From positions 12,327,916-12,391,915 of the forward strand of contig OY294045.1 in the NCBI GenBank assembly GCA_958510825.1: a DNA stretch of 64,000 bases, given 5' to 3'. This document shows, piece by piece, positions 23,246 to 34,194 of the stretch (positions are counted from its first letter, which is position 1; each line of letters starts with the position of its first letter). The translations under genes and the position numbers were made by a program. Origin of the DNA: Brachypterus glaber (Eukaryota; Arthropoda; Insecta; Coleoptera; Kateretidae). The notes under the pieces were generated by a model. It saw only the letters and a program-made list of their open reading frames with translations, was not told where the DNA came from and ran no database searches.

Positions 23246-23868
23246 CATAGGCGCCGACTTTTCAAAATCCCAGGGGGAGCCCAAATTATTTTGAAATACA
23301 AAATCATATAAAAGATATGTGGGTTTTTGTATATGACAGGGTTAGATCCACGAAATCAGTCTAGGGGGGGGTAAGATATTCACCGCAAATGTTTACAGCC
23401 TCTATACAAAGAAAAATAAATTTAAAAATCTGGATGCCAACCAGATATGACTGTCAACCATGACAATAAGTTTTAATTTTAAATCATTAAATATATAAAA
23501 AATCCTGGCGCCACAGGCAATTTTTTTTGCAAATAGGTACATTAAAAAGTTACAATCTTAAATTAAAACAAATGTGGGGAATTGTACAAATTTGATGGTA
23601 TATTTTAGGTTTAAAACAGTTAAAATTTTAGAAAAATGCAATAACTCCATAGCGCAGCAGGCATTTTTTTTTATATGAGATTCAAGTATCCAGTTTTATA
23701 ATTTGGAACTTTACAAAAATATAAAAAAAATTATTGCCACAGGCGAAAATTTTTATAAAATCGAAGATTTATTATGAGTATAGACAATTTTCCAGGGAGG
23801 CGGGCCCCCCCTGTTACGACCCCAGGGGGGCCATGGCCCCTCGCCTCCCCCTGGAGTCGGCGCCTATG
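23246..23868. mobile_element. hAT-like element with G/C-rich ends, diverged TSD
   Basis: CATAGGCGCCGACT on the left is inverted as AGTCGGCGCCTATG on the right. Subterminal G and C runs (CCCAGGGGGAGCCC and CTCCCCCTGGAG) also pair. Flanks GTACGCAA and GTACCTAA agree at 6 of 8 positions, a plausible worn 8-bp duplication. Interior AT-rich, no transposase. Confidence 0.65.
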
Positions 23869-23880
23869 GTACCTAAAACT

Positions 23881-24105
23881 GACGTCTACTTCCCTCATTC
23901 AACTCGGTCTTTAGCGCTGTTGCCAAATTGTGCAATTTAATATATCTTTGGTTGTTTTGGTGTTTTTTTTCTTCAGTTTTTGGTTGTTTTGGTGTTTTGT
24001 TGCAAAAAAAAAAACACCAAAACAACCAAAAACCAAAGATATATATCAAATTGCACAATTTGAAAACAGCGGGAAAGACCGAGTTGAATTTTGGACGTAG
24101 TCGCT
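23881..24105. repeat. 225-bp palindrome
   Basis: CAACTCGGTCTTTAGCGCTG, AAATTGTGCAATTT and TCTTTGGTTGTTTTGGTG on the left face CACCAAAACAACC, AAATTGCACAATTTG and AAAGACCGAGTTG on the right around a short A/T centre. The right arm and downstream flank are duplicated at 24551-24844. Confidence 0.85.
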
Positions 24106-24844
24106 AGTGTTTGTAAACAGCTCAGAAATCAAGAAAAACTGGAAAATCATGGTCCGGAGTAGTGGGGTCCGTTATGTTTTTGCTGACTCTTCCTGCAGCT
24201 GGACGGAATAGAGCCTCTTATTAGAACCCAGTGTTTTAACTCATAGGTTTCCAGATATAGAAACCTAATTTTTAATTATCTCTTAGGAGGGCCGTAGTTT
24301 CTGCTTTGTGACCAGGCAATCATTTACAGGAAATTTTCCATGTTTTTTTTTTAATGTACACTGTAGTAGTTATTGTCCTCAAAACCCTTATTTTTCTGAA
24401 TAATTCTGCAATAAAGAATAGAGGTCCTGTATACAATACACAAGAGATAATAAACTGTTATCTCTTACAGGAATAAATTGAAATACTGAGCCAGTGGGGA
24501 ATTAGTAGATAGTTATAATTAATATAATAGCTAGTAAGTAAAAGTCCAAACCAAAAACCAAAGATATATATCAAATTGCACAATTTGAAAACAGCGGGAA
24601 AGACCGAGTTGAATTTGGGACGTAGTCGCTAGTGTCTGTAAACAGCTGAGAAATCAAGAAAAACTGGAAAATCATGGTCCGGAGCAGTGGGGTCCGTTAT
24701 GTTTTTGCTGACTCTTCCTGCAGCTGGACGGAATAGAGCCTCTTATTACAACTCAGTGTTTTAACTCATAGATATAGAAACCTAATTTTTAATTATCTCT
24801 TAGGAGGGCCGTAGTTTCTGCTTTATGACCAGGCAATCATTTAC
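24026..24844 (+). repeat. tandem duplication, ~300-bp unit, 525-bp spacing
   Basis: 24026-24327 and 24551-24844 are near-identical, containing GACGTAGTCGCTAGTGT, CAAGAAAAACTGGAAAATCA and GCAGCTGGACGGAATAGAGC. Copy 2 lacks 8 bp (GGTTTCCA region) and differs by a few substitutions. Copy 2 ends exactly where a Penelope fragment begins. The intervening 24328-24550 is unique. Confidence 0.9.
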
Positions 24845-24982
24845 GATGATTAGAAAATAGATTGATGGAATAACAAATTAATATTTTTATAATTTTATTT
24901 AAAATTAAAAATTTCTGTCCTTATTAATTCTACGTCTAACCACACGTTATGTGCTTAAGACACACAAGTCTTCAACTTGCTA
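24845..24982 (+). mobile_element. Penelope-like terminal repeat fragment
   Basis: GATGATTAGAAAATAGATTG through CACACAAGTCTTCAACTTGC matches parts of the 10.2-11.5 kb repeat cluster. It also shows the uninterrupted version of the site where the GIY-YIG copy inserted there. The 5' side is truncated within the repeat and lacks the ribozyme. Confidence 0.75.
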
Positions 24983-25426
24983 TTAAGGACTGACCCATGG
25001 ATTTATTATATAATATATGAAATATTTATCAAATATTACTTATTATTTATTTATTAGTTTTTCAAAATTAAATTAGTTATGACCTAAAAAAGTATTTTCT
25101 GTAAACTAAGAAGAAGGAATAGGTGAAGAAATGGAGATATGATCTGAAATCCTATTGAAAAATTTACAGTGATTGTAATCTACTTCCGCGATATGTTCCT
25201 GTTTGTATATTTATTTGTTGTCAAAATTAATGGAGAGCCCCTAGCACAAGCATAATGCTTATTTAGGGCTCTCCATGCCTCTGTGTAACTGCTCTGAAAT
25301 AAAAAAATAAAATACCTACTTTTACTAAAAAAAATAATAATATTAAATGTTAAATGAGATTATTAGTAAAATGTAAACAATTCACTTGCTAGAAATAAAA
25401 AAACCATAATTTTTTGCATATGCTAA
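24983..25426. other. spacer with a hairpin at 25230-25276
   Basis: TGGAGAGCCCCTA faces TTAGGGCTCTCCA around AGCATAATGCTT, a stable stem of about 13 pairs. It is followed by AT-rich DNA with AATAAAA words. It could be the 3' end of an unrecognised retroposon. Confidence 0.45.
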
Positions 25427-25667
25427 GGAAACGTTCAAGTGTTACGTAACGCAAATTTACCAAATACATACACTTCATACCTCGGGTTCCGTGTTATTAA
25501 AGGCTGTAGAGATTTTATATTTTGGTTTCGACTTTAGACCCCGCCTAACATGCCCCCTATTTGGGGGGTAGCCAAAACATGAAATCTCTACAGCCTTTAA
25601 TAATGCGAGAAACGGGGTATGAAGCGTATGTGGTACAATTTGCGTTACGTAATACTTGAACGTTCCC
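25427..25667. mobile_element. PIF/Harbinger-like MITE, copy 1, TSD TAA
   Basis: A 241-bp near-complete palindrome: GGAAACGTTCAAGTGTTACG on the left, the inverse ending ATACTTGAACGTTCCC on the right, and a centre with GCCCCCTATTTGGGGG. TAA flanks at 25424-25426 and 25668-25670. TWA target duplications are the hallmark of PIF/Harbinger. Two more copies at 58674 and 59711 are flanked by TTA. Confidence 0.88.
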
Positions 25668-25670
25668 TAA

Positions 25671-26849
25671 GCCATAAATAAATATACAAATTGGAAACTG
25701 CATGCATTTTAAAATACTCCTTACAAAAATCTGTAAATCTGTATGAATATTTAGACGGTGGACCCTAATTGGTTAGAGCGCCATAAAATAAGAACACATA
25801 GAATAGTTATTTTCTTAACTAGTGTATTAAGTAGCATTTTATCCAAGCAAAGAATATCAGCCCACGAGGCCGTCAGGCCGATTGGGTTGATATTCTTAAA
25901 TTCAACACCTTTTATTTTTAAATAAAAATCTATAATTTTGCGAAAAATTATGTCAAAAATATTAAGATTAAGTTTTCTTAATAATAAAATAATAGGTAGC
26001 CATGGCCTAAGTATGCCTATTAAAAATAAACAATTGCTAGTTTTACATTTCTTACAAACGTCAAAATGGACGCGGTGATGACAGAATTTTTAATAAAAAC
26101 AGTATTTTATTTAAAAACTAAAGAATAATTTGGGGTTTTCTTTAATTTTTATGGTTTAGTTAACGTGCTTCTATTTATAGAATAGTTATAATACTTAATA
26201 GGGTATGTAACTAATTTTGGGTGAGATCAAAAGCTGTACGTAAAAGAGTGGGTGAAAAATTTTTTAGTCACTAGTGGAAAAAAACTCACTTTTGACATTT
26301 AAAATAGTGCTAAAAACAAGTATTTCTGTGAAGGTGTTGGATAATTTCTATTTAACCATGTCTCTGATATTAGTGTAGATTTTGTAAAAATCTAGTTAGA
26401 TTGTAATGACAAAATACATAAAGATTGTTTATGTAAGTACCCATTAGGTACTACCTAACAATTTAATTTGTGTACCACACCTCAATCCCACATCCCACAG
26501 CATTTTAAAACACAAACGAATGTTACTTGAAAAAGTTTTATTGTTGTAGGCATTATAACTGCCCAAAAAAAAATCGTACAAGCCCATTTGAATTCGGACG
26601 GAACATGATAATGCGCTACATCCGGTGTGTGCACCCTAAATAATTACAATTGACTATTTTGCCATTTCAAATGAGACAGAAACGACGATTCCTTGTCTCG
26701 TCAGCAAAACAATACTTTATATTAACCTCTTCAATACCAAGTATGCCATATGTGGCGAAAAGGATTAAAAAAAAAACTATGTACAGTAGAGTTAAAAAAA
26801 TTATATTATCAGATTTAGTTTCATCCACCCCAAAAACCCCTTATACCGG
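25671..26849. other. AT-rich spacer
   Basis: A G/C-containing hairpin-like stretch AGAATATCAGCCCACGAGG to CCGATTGGGTTGATATTCTT (25852-25898) is a short foldback. Nothing else recognised; the 78-residue frame at 26650 has no recognisable motif. Confidence 0.4.
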
Positions 26850-27492
26850 GTGTCCCAACTCTATTTACCCAGCGATTTTCTTGTAAACTAAAAGAGATAC
26901 TCAAGTTCTGAGAAAACCATTTTAAATAAGACAGCTTACACTATCTTTTAGCATATGTTTGATACTTTCAGCTCTTGAAATATGGGCAGGGGGTATAGAG
27001 GGATATTTTTTTTTTAACGGAAAGGAGGGTCGTGTGATACATTTTTTTAAAGCTTATAAAATTCTCCATTTAACTATATATTTTTTTAATTTTTTAAACA
27101 TTTAAAAAGTTTAAAATAGGGTTGAAAATGGGTATTTTTGTCAAAATTTCTCTAAAAAATCAAACAATTTTTTAAAAATTACTAATTTCATGATGAAAAA
27201 AATTAACCAATTAATTGACATAAATAAAAATTTACAAAAAAAAATTAAACATCGCATTTTTTAGCACAAAAAATTAAAAAATCAAAACCTTAAAATAAAA
27301 AAAAAATAGATAATGGAGAATTTTATTTGCTTTAAAATGATGACACACGACCCCCCTTTTCTTTAAAAAATTTCACCCCCAAGCCCCCTGCTCACATTTT
27401 AAGAGCTGAAAGTATAAAATATATGCTAAAAGATAGTTTAAGTTGTCTAATTTAAGACGGTTTTCGGATAACTCGGGGGGTGGAGTTTGGAC
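26850..27492. mobile_element. foldback element with CACGACCCCCC-type arms
   Basis: The left arm contains CTATCTTTTAGCATATGTTT, GGGCAGGGGGT and AGGAGGGTCGTGTGATAC. The right arm has the inverse: CACACGACCCCCC, CCCCCTGCTCACATTTTAAG, ATATGCTAAAAGATAG. The same arms occur at 47783-48170 and 56816-57128, forming one family. Outer ends are diverged, so boundaries are approximate. Confidence 0.7.
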
Positions 27493-28296
27493 TTTTATTT
27501 TATTATCAGAAGCGACCTTAAAAACCCCTAAATGCCAATTTTTATGAAAATATTTAAAAAAAAACTATTTTCCCTTCCTTAGGAATGGAATTTATTTAAT
27601 ATCCGATTCAGATTTAGCGACCTCAAAAATCCTATATACCAAGGAAATATTGAAAACATTTTAAAATTATTTTAGTACCTTAAAATCTACAAAATTTCTA
27701 CGCCACTGTTATTTTTTAAAATATATTTATAAGAAAAATATGTGTTTGATAAAGTTCCAATATATGACGAAAAAAAAACTAAGTTATAAATACTTTTTTT
27801 TTGGCCAGACCTGGGACTGAAGTGGTTAACTTAAAAAAAATCCATTTTTTTTTTCACTGAAGAAATAAAAATAAAAATACTTCTATCAAGTTGGCAGGCC
27901 CTGACATAGGGGGCCATAAGTGGGGCATGGCCCACCTCAGTCTATAATTTACTCCAAATTTGTATTCCTTGTAGATATTTGGATAAAAGTTTGTATGCCT
28001 GTTAGCTATTGGAATGAACCTTGTAAGATTCAATATTTTACAATAAATGTTTTGTGATGTAGAATCATTCACTTTAATATGTGCCATAAGACTGCAAACA
28101 CCGTGTATATAATTGAAGTGCATGAAGGGTTTTAAAAAAGATGCCCCCTCGATTATGCAAAATGACCGAATTTACAAGTTGGCAGAGCAAACAAGACAAT
28201 TACGTAATATGTACAATTAAGTAATATGTACACTGTACATTGTACATTGTATATTGTACAGTATACCTAGTCAATTTTTACAAAAAATAAAATTGA
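27493..28296. other. spacer with a shared block
   Basis: 28045-28080 shares TGTGATGTAGAATCAT with 30284-30300. The two minus-strand frames over these sites share the residues DSTSQ and a C-x-L-x-A word just upstream of it. This may be a fragment of an unidentified element's coding region. Confidence 0.4.
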
Positions 28297-28712
28297 ATAG
28301 TATATTCTATAACTAGTATGGAATAGAAAATATTCTGCGCTAGCGGAAAGTTTGTTATACTAGCCGGTAGGCGAGTATGACGGTCGAGGGAGCGCGGAAT
28401 GACTATTCCATACGTGTTGTAGACTGTACTTTTTCTTCGACTGCAAATATGAAACACTATGGCTTTAAACTGGGGACAAGGTTAAAAACAACGTTTTTTT
28501 GTTACTCGACATTATAAATGCAACAAAACAAATATTTTTAAATAAAGCAATTAATGTTGTTTAATAATTTTATCAAATCAGTACTTAAAAAAGATTTTTA
28601 TTTCATTTTAGCACATATTTACAAATTATAATGCAAAAATTGAAGGTTATGTCAGATTGTTGTGACAGATATCAGGTTGAAATATTTAACAATAGATGGA
28701 GAAGTTTTAATT
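28297..28712 (+). repeat. dispersed repeat with terminal hairpin, copy 2
   Basis: Matches 15245-15658 from ATAGTATATTCTATAACTAG to GATATCAGGTT with modest divergence. The first ~130 bases again fold back (TAGTATGGAATAG with CTATTCCATACG). Confidence 0.75.
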
Positions 28713-29590
28713 TTTTGAACTAAATTGATAAAAAACTGGTCAAATATTAAGAAAAACTAATAAACTTTATGTAATTTTAACGCAAAACTTTAATTGCATT
28801 AAATTATTCAATATTTCATGGTAAAAAATATAAATTTTTGCTTATTTTGATACAGTTTTCTTTACTTTTATAAACAAGAGATGGCACTACATATGCTCAT
28901 TCTAACACTTGATACGGAATATTTATACCGCATCTAGAGCTAGAATAAATTTATTCTGTGTTTGAAAAGTGTGTGTATTTGCTTACATTCTAAAGCAGTC
29001 GTAAAAAAAATTATTCTAAAAAAAATACAATTAAATAGATCTTCATGGCTTATTGGATAGGTATCATTAGAATTGTAACAATTATGTTCGTGAATGGTGA
29101 CCTAAAACAGTTTAAAATTGTTGCAACCACTATTAGTGTACAGATGTGGAAGCAGTACAAATAAACAAGCTGTGAAGATATATCATGCTTCGCATTCTAT
29201 TTGTTTGTTTTCAAATTGATTTTTTTTAAATTTGTTATGATTGTTTTACAAATGTGTACTTTCATTCTCATAAAAAAAAACAGAGAGAAACCTAAATGGC
29301 ATATAGTAAAATACAGTAGAAGCAACCGTTTAAAAAAAAAAAATGCAATTAAGAGAAAATAACATTTTGTGTCACCAAAAATGTTACTTTTTAATAGGCT
29401 ATTAGTCCTTAATTATTAAATTTAGGTGTTTTGGTGAATAATACTTTCTTGCTTAGTTATAAATGAAGAAGAAGAAGAAGACCTGCAGCATTTTTTTGTG
29501 TTTTTTTTTGTTTCCCATTCTATATGTCCATCTTCAAAAGGCCCTAGCTCCCTTCCGGAAATAACGGTTCTTTCTACAAAAGGTTTAATT
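28713..29590. other. AT-rich spacer
   Basis: A short (GAA)n run at 29466-29480. No feature recognised. Confidence 0.45.
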
Positions 29591-29763
29591 TTTAATTAGA
29601 GAAAAATGCAGTATTTTTGTGAAAAGCGGGTATATTTTTATGTTAAACCAAAGTGCAGACTCTGAGGTTAGTAATGGAACACAACATCGTCCATATCCAC
29701 CTAGGATTTTCTTACAGATGGTCATTTTTTTAATGACATTTTTCATCACGTTTTTGCATAATT
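29591..29763 (-). pseudogene. inverted second copy of the transposase tail
   Basis: The minus-strand frame here reads KNVIKKMTICKKILGGYGR, clearly related to the plus-strand KRMTVCKKSRGGRLDD tail of the same element. It is the coding face of the left arm of the foldback. Confidence 0.75.
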
Positions 29764-29782
29764 TTTGGTTTGGACCGAAATT

Positions 29783-30150
29783 GATGCTATGGATGTGGAC
29801 GAAATTTATTTCCAAAAGGACGGTGCAACATGCAACGAAGCTGGTGAAACTATGGCACTATTGCATGAAAAATTTCCTGGACTTTGATTTCTCGAAATGG
29901 AGACTTCAGTTGAGCGCCTAGATTGTGTGATTAATACCATTAGACTTTTTTCTTTGAAGCTACGTTAAAGGTAAGGTCCACGCCAATGCTCCAGCAATGA
30001 TTCAAGTGCTCAAAGACAACATCAGAGCTGTTATACTCAAAATAAAGCCGCAACTATGCGAGAAACGTGACAAAAAATTTTATCAAAAGAATGACCGTCT
30101 GTAAGAAAAGCCGAGGCGGGCGTTTGGACGATATTGTGTTCCATTACTAA
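29783..30150 (+). pseudogene. mariner-like transposase, C-terminal half, broken
   Basis: A DDE/D transposase of the IS630-Tc1-mariner type cuts and pastes its own element. Here YFQKDGATCNEAGETMALL (second catalytic Asp in QKDGA) is followed by HEKFPG and a stop. After frameshifts the reading continues as LDFFL, stop in place of the usual Trp, then SYVKGKVHAN (third catalytic region), VLKDNIRAVI and KRMTVCKKSRGGRLDDIVFH. At least three stops and two shifts make it dead. The first Asp and the DNA-binding domain are absent. Confidence 0.85.
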
Positions 30151-30229
30151 CCTCAGACTCTGTACTTTGGATTAAAATCAAAATATACCCTATTTTCACA
30201 AAAATATTGCATTTTTCTCTTAATTTAAA

Positions 30230-30673
30230 ATAAAACGTCTTGTTGAAAGACTCTTGTTCCTTTGTTGGTTTTTCATTTTTTGTGATGTAGAATCATCCCC
30301 TTTATTCAATGCCAAAAGAATGCAAACACATTGTATAACGCACTTTGGTACAATTTTGTACAAAATTATTCTTTTTTTCAGGTTGGACCCTGAAAAAAGA
30401 ATAAAAATAAAACTCCTTTGCACTAAAGCTGCGAGGAGTAGAATAATGTGCATGTGTAATCTTACCCAAATACGGCGTAAATAATTAACCGTAATGGCCA
30501 ATTTAAACAGAATATTTATCCTCTATTTTAAATACTTGTACTTTTTAATAATAATACTAAAGTACCCATACAAACGCCTACATGATAGCATATAAAAATT
30601 GTTGCTTCTTATTGTCATATGGGTATATGTATTTGAGTCAAATAATTTGTCAGTAGTTATTTTGTTTATACAA
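30230..30673. other. spacer, block shared with 28045
   Basis: TGTGATGTAGAATCATCCCC at 30280-30299 and the following bases match 28045-28080. No other feature recognised. Confidence 0.4.
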
Positions 30674-30885
30674 GGCCCGCAGGATTTATGATAGGGGAGG
30701 GGCAAGAGTATTAGTCTTTACAATATTATTAATAAAAAGTTTTTGCCAAATCGTATCCAGATTTTTTGTCGGGGGGAGAAGGTAATATGAGACAGATTGA
30801 GTACTATAACCATTTTTTGAAGTGTTCTATACGTATTATTTAGCGCCACCAGCGAAAAGTTTTAGGAATTCTAAGGTTTCCCATT
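30674..30885 (+). repeat. dispersed repeat, partner at 63763-64000
   Basis: GCAGGATTTATGATAGGGGA, GACAGATTGAGT-type and TTTAGCGCC words recur in the same order at 63763-64000. The G-run after the start resembles hAT-type non-autonomous ends such as CAGGGGCGCC. The partner runs off the window. Confidence 0.6.
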
Positions 30886-31531
30886 TATCAAATAATTATA
30901 ATTAAAAATTATTTTGTAAAATATATTAATTTATGTTGTGATATTATATTACTGGTTTAGCGGTGCAGATGAAAATTTTTAAAATTTTCTAAATGCCTCA
31001 CAACTTGGCAATTTCAAAATTTTTGACTTTCTTTAAATATGTCACATCGTGTCCTCCATTTTCCATTTTTAACATTTAGTAGACAGAATGTTGTGCGTTT
31101 TTTAAGAATAACCATCACAAGATATATTTTTTCAACTTAAGTGCACTCACTATAAACGAGTTACTTTGTATTTACAATGTGTCTCTTGCTTAGTTTACAA
31201 AAAAGTCTAGTATGTGGGTTTTAAGTACAAAAACAGTTTAAAAATAATTTATTAAATAATAACACATTAATGTTAATTAATAAAGTTGTCTCAGATCATT
31301 AAACCAAATGTATTGTCATTTTTCTTAATGAACTGAATTCATAAAATATTAAACACTTAATCGGTTATAACTTATAAGTTATCACTTGAAACACACCTCC
31401 ACAAAAATAATAACATCGATAACAGGGTATACGCTTCCTATAGATTTTTGATCTAATTAATACGTAAATAATTTGCATTAATGCAAATTTTCCCCCCTTT
31501 CCTTGGATCCTCGACTGGTTTTGAGTCTATA
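30886..31531. other. AT-rich spacer
   Basis: Nothing recognised upstream of the SINE cluster. Confidence 0.45.
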
Positions 31532-31833
31532 ATTATTATTATTATTACATGTTTACATTACATTATATTACATTACATGTTTGTTTAACCTCGTACTATT
31601 CTACTTAATTAAGCATCCCCTAAGTCCAGGACTTGTGAGGGCTAGTAGTAAAGGGAACCACCGGCTTATACTGACTTTCAAACCAGTTTCTAGGGAGTGT
31701 CCGTTTCACTTATCGCCTTCGCCAAATTTCAATTATTAATTAACTGAAAAAGGCAAATCGGCGCCAGTGAGAATCGAACTCACGCTAGTAGGCTTGCTAT
31801 ACATACGCGCTAGCCACTACGCTATGCCTCCCA

Positions 31834-31834
<1 letters not shown>
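31532..31834 (-). mobile_element. SINE-B: tRNA-like head, ~200-bp body, (TAA)n tail
   Basis: On the minus strand a 69-bp tRNA-like head (31834 to 31766) is followed by a ~215-bp body. The body includes GAAACGGACACTCCC, GCCGGTGGTTCCC and CAAGTCCTGGACTTAGGGG. It ends in TAATAATAATAATAAT at 31547-31532. The head is identical to that of SINE-A, but the body is unrelated. It lies directly downstream of SINE-A's (TAA)n tail. Confidence 0.78.
31771..31824 (-). promoter_or_regulatory. pol III A and B boxes of SINE-B
   Basis: A box TAGCGTAGTGGC (31824-31813) and B box GAGTTCGATTC (31781-31771) on the minus strand, close to the eukaryotic tRNA consensus in sequence and spacing. They define an internal RNA polymerase III promoter. 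Confidence 0.75.
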
Positions 31835-31900
<66 letters not shown>

Positions 31901-31911
31901 GTTATTATTAT
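31835..31911. repeat. (ATT)n microsatellite, SINE-A tail
   Basis: About 26 units with one GTT. It is both the 3' tail of SINE-A and the 5' flank of SINE-B on the minus strand. Confidence 0.95.
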
Positions 31912-32072
31912 TATTTTGAAATAAAACCCGACAGGTCCACCTCGTCCTCCGATGACCGAGGCGACGTGCGGGGAAATTGCGGCAACTGCTCTCCACGTCC
32001 GTGGAGTGAGAATCGAACTCACGCTAGTAGGCTTGCTATACATACGCGCTAGCCACTACGCTATGCCTCCCA

Positions 32073-32073
<1 letters not shown>
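31912..32073 (-). mobile_element. SINE-A: tRNA-like head, LINE-derived 3' tail
   Basis: The minus strand starts GTGGGAGGCATAGCGTAG at 32073, has the 69-bp tRNA-like head, then a short linker. It then has 77 bases (31988 to 31912) identical to 36117-36041, the 3' end of the LINE at 36041-38326. It runs straight into (TAA)n. A SINE sharing the 3' tail of a LINE normally means that LINE's reverse transcriptase copies it. Confidence 0.85.
32010..32063 (-). promoter_or_regulatory. pol III A and B boxes of SINE-A
   Basis: A box TAGCGTAGTGGC (32063-32052) and B box GAGTTCGATTC (32020-32010) on the minus strand, identical to those in SINE-B. Confidence 0.75.

Positions 32074-32166
<93 letters not shown>
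32074..32166. repeat. (ATT)n microsatellite, target of SINE-A
   Basis: About 31 perfect units immediately 5' of SINE-A on the minus strand, the likely insertion target. The leucine-rich open frame over it has no meaning. Confidence 0.95.
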
Positions 32167-34194
32167 TCCATTTAGTATTTTACTTCTCAGCTAATAGCTG
32201 GAATACACCTTGTACCGTAATTAATACGTTCACTGCCGACGGCTAGTTTTGACAGCGGAGCAATGGGTATGGGCAAGGGAAAAATAGAAAGAATTGATTA
32301 ATGTTGTTAGGGGCGCCAGTTACTTTAGCTTTTACTCCTTTAGGTAAGTAACAACCTAGTGTAAATACTTAAGCTTTTCAGTTTGAGAAAATATAACCCT
32401 TAAATAAAATAAGATAATTCATTTGAGAAATTTATTATAAATAAACTTAATGAAAGCACATCAAGTAATGTATTAATATATATAAAAAATATGTGTAATT
32501 ATATTAAGATATAATTAAAGAAATCTTAATAAAAATTACTAAATTCAGAAATCATTCGACTTAAATGTATAAAGAAAACATGAAGTTCAGCAAGCACCAA
32601 GAAATGTATGTAAACAGCAATCATTTCTTGCAGTGTATAGAAGTCATGCTTAAATTAGAAATCATTTAATCAAAAGTATGATATTTAATAATTAATAAAT
32701 GAGATATTTAAAAAAAATAAGTACCTAAAAATGAACAAAAGCCAGAAGGGCATATAGTATTAAACAATACTATATCAGATCTGATAAAGTTTACAGTTAT
32801 AAGAATATTGAAATAAAAGAACTTTAAATATGAAATATTGCTTTCAAAAGTTTTTAGAAAGAGTACTTAGCTGGTTTCTGCAAAATCCATGAGGTATGAA
32901 TCGTACCTCGTCTCCATCTGTACAAGTCTCCCCTATGCTGATGAATTCATTTCTCAAATGAAAGAAAAAAAATATAGGCTGTCCCATCTACTTTGGAAAA
33001 ATCATCTTCCAGGATAAAATGTATTATCGAAATTGTTGTCCGGGATAAAATATACTTTTGAAAATTATGTCCAATATAAAATTGTCTGCTAGACGGTCAT
33101 ATAGAATTTATCTATGCCGAAAAATACAGAACCATGTTCCAACAGAACATCACTCCATGCGGAGAACTTGTATATCAAATATACCAAAATAAACTTCAAC
33201 TTAAGTTAATGTAATTCCATATTAATGGTATAGAAATGGTGATTAATGGTGCTTAATGGTGCTTAATGGTAATTAATTAATGGTGATGTCATACTAAGTC
33301 TTCGATGTCCATCGAAACGTTATAAATGCGTAATTGTAGAAAATAACAGTTACAATATCTTCCGCATTGTTTAAATATTCATTTTCACTAACTTTAAATA
33401 AAAATACATGAAGGATTACTTCGATGATTACAGAAAATAAACACTCGTCAGTATAACATCACCATTTTGTATCAAGGTTGCTTCAAGAAGCACGAAAATC
33501 GACCTTCTTGACCGGTATGAACCCTTCAGGTAAATAAAATCCTATTTCTGAACTATTAGCGACATCTATGTAAGTCATTATCAACTACAGTTTTACCGTA
33601 TAGGATTCCTAATAAAGGTAACGGAAACTACATCAAAAATAATAACAAAAGAATATTTCCTAATAAATCCGTATTAGTGATATCTAACCTCAAAATATTA
33701 CTCTAAGAAACAAATATAAACAATACTTATTGTTTATCAGCAAAACTAATAAAAATACGAACAGAATACTAAGTGCCCTGTGAACTAAGTATAAACAAAA
33801 TACTGAATCTAAGTGAGCAGTTCCAGCAAACTATTTTCAACAAATTCTAGATTATCCCGAAGGAATAAGCATAGGAAACTTTCCAGGAGAGACAAGCTAC
33901 AGATGAAAGCCAGTGAAATCCAACCCTCAATAGACTTTGAAACATATAAAAACCAGGTAAGTCCATAGACAAATGTATTATAGAGAAATAAGTCATATGA
34001 TTCTTTATTATTAAAAATCATATTCTAATTATGTTTTCTTTATGTTATTTTCAGGTAGAACTATGGAATAGAGACTTATATGGTTAGAATTCAGTTCCTG
34101 CTACAAAATAGTCCCAGATACAAAATAGTTCTGTACGTACGTAACTATTTATATACAAAATAAACATAAATTATAACGTAAGTAAACGAATAGT
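32167..34194. other. spacer with short tandem words
   Basis: 33010-33090 has about 2.5 units of a ~39-bp repeat containing GATAAAAT. 33235-33285 has a 12-bp repeat of GGTGCTTAATGG type. The small minus-strand frame at 33809-34021 has no recognisable motif. No gene seen. Confidence 0.45.

Larger units (their letters stand above)
29591..30229. mobile_element. foldback mariner-like element
   Basis: Outer arms 29591-29684 and 30134-30229 are inverted copies, containing AGAGAAAAATGCA at the tip and CTGAGGTTAGTAATGGAAC further in. The similarity continues inward to about 29763 and 30050. There the left arm repeats, on the minus strand, the coding sequence for the transposase C-terminus. The left half is therefore an inverted copy of the right end, and the element has lost the 5' half of its transposase. 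TA-type flanks are AT-rich and not diagnostic. Confidence 0.82.

Noticed and set aside
27854..30501. Minus-strand frames at 27854-28123 and 30220-30501 as genes
   Set aside because: They share a short DSTSQ word from a repeated block, but neither has a recognisable domain, so only the repeat is reported.
31766..32073. Two tRNA genes
   Set aside because: A and B boxes are good, but no proper acceptor or anticodon arm could be formed, and both copies lead into SINE bodies with TAA tails.
31822..32194. Open frames of poly-Ile and poly-Leu over the (ATT)n tracts
   Set aside because: Pure microsatellite translation with no other sequence support.
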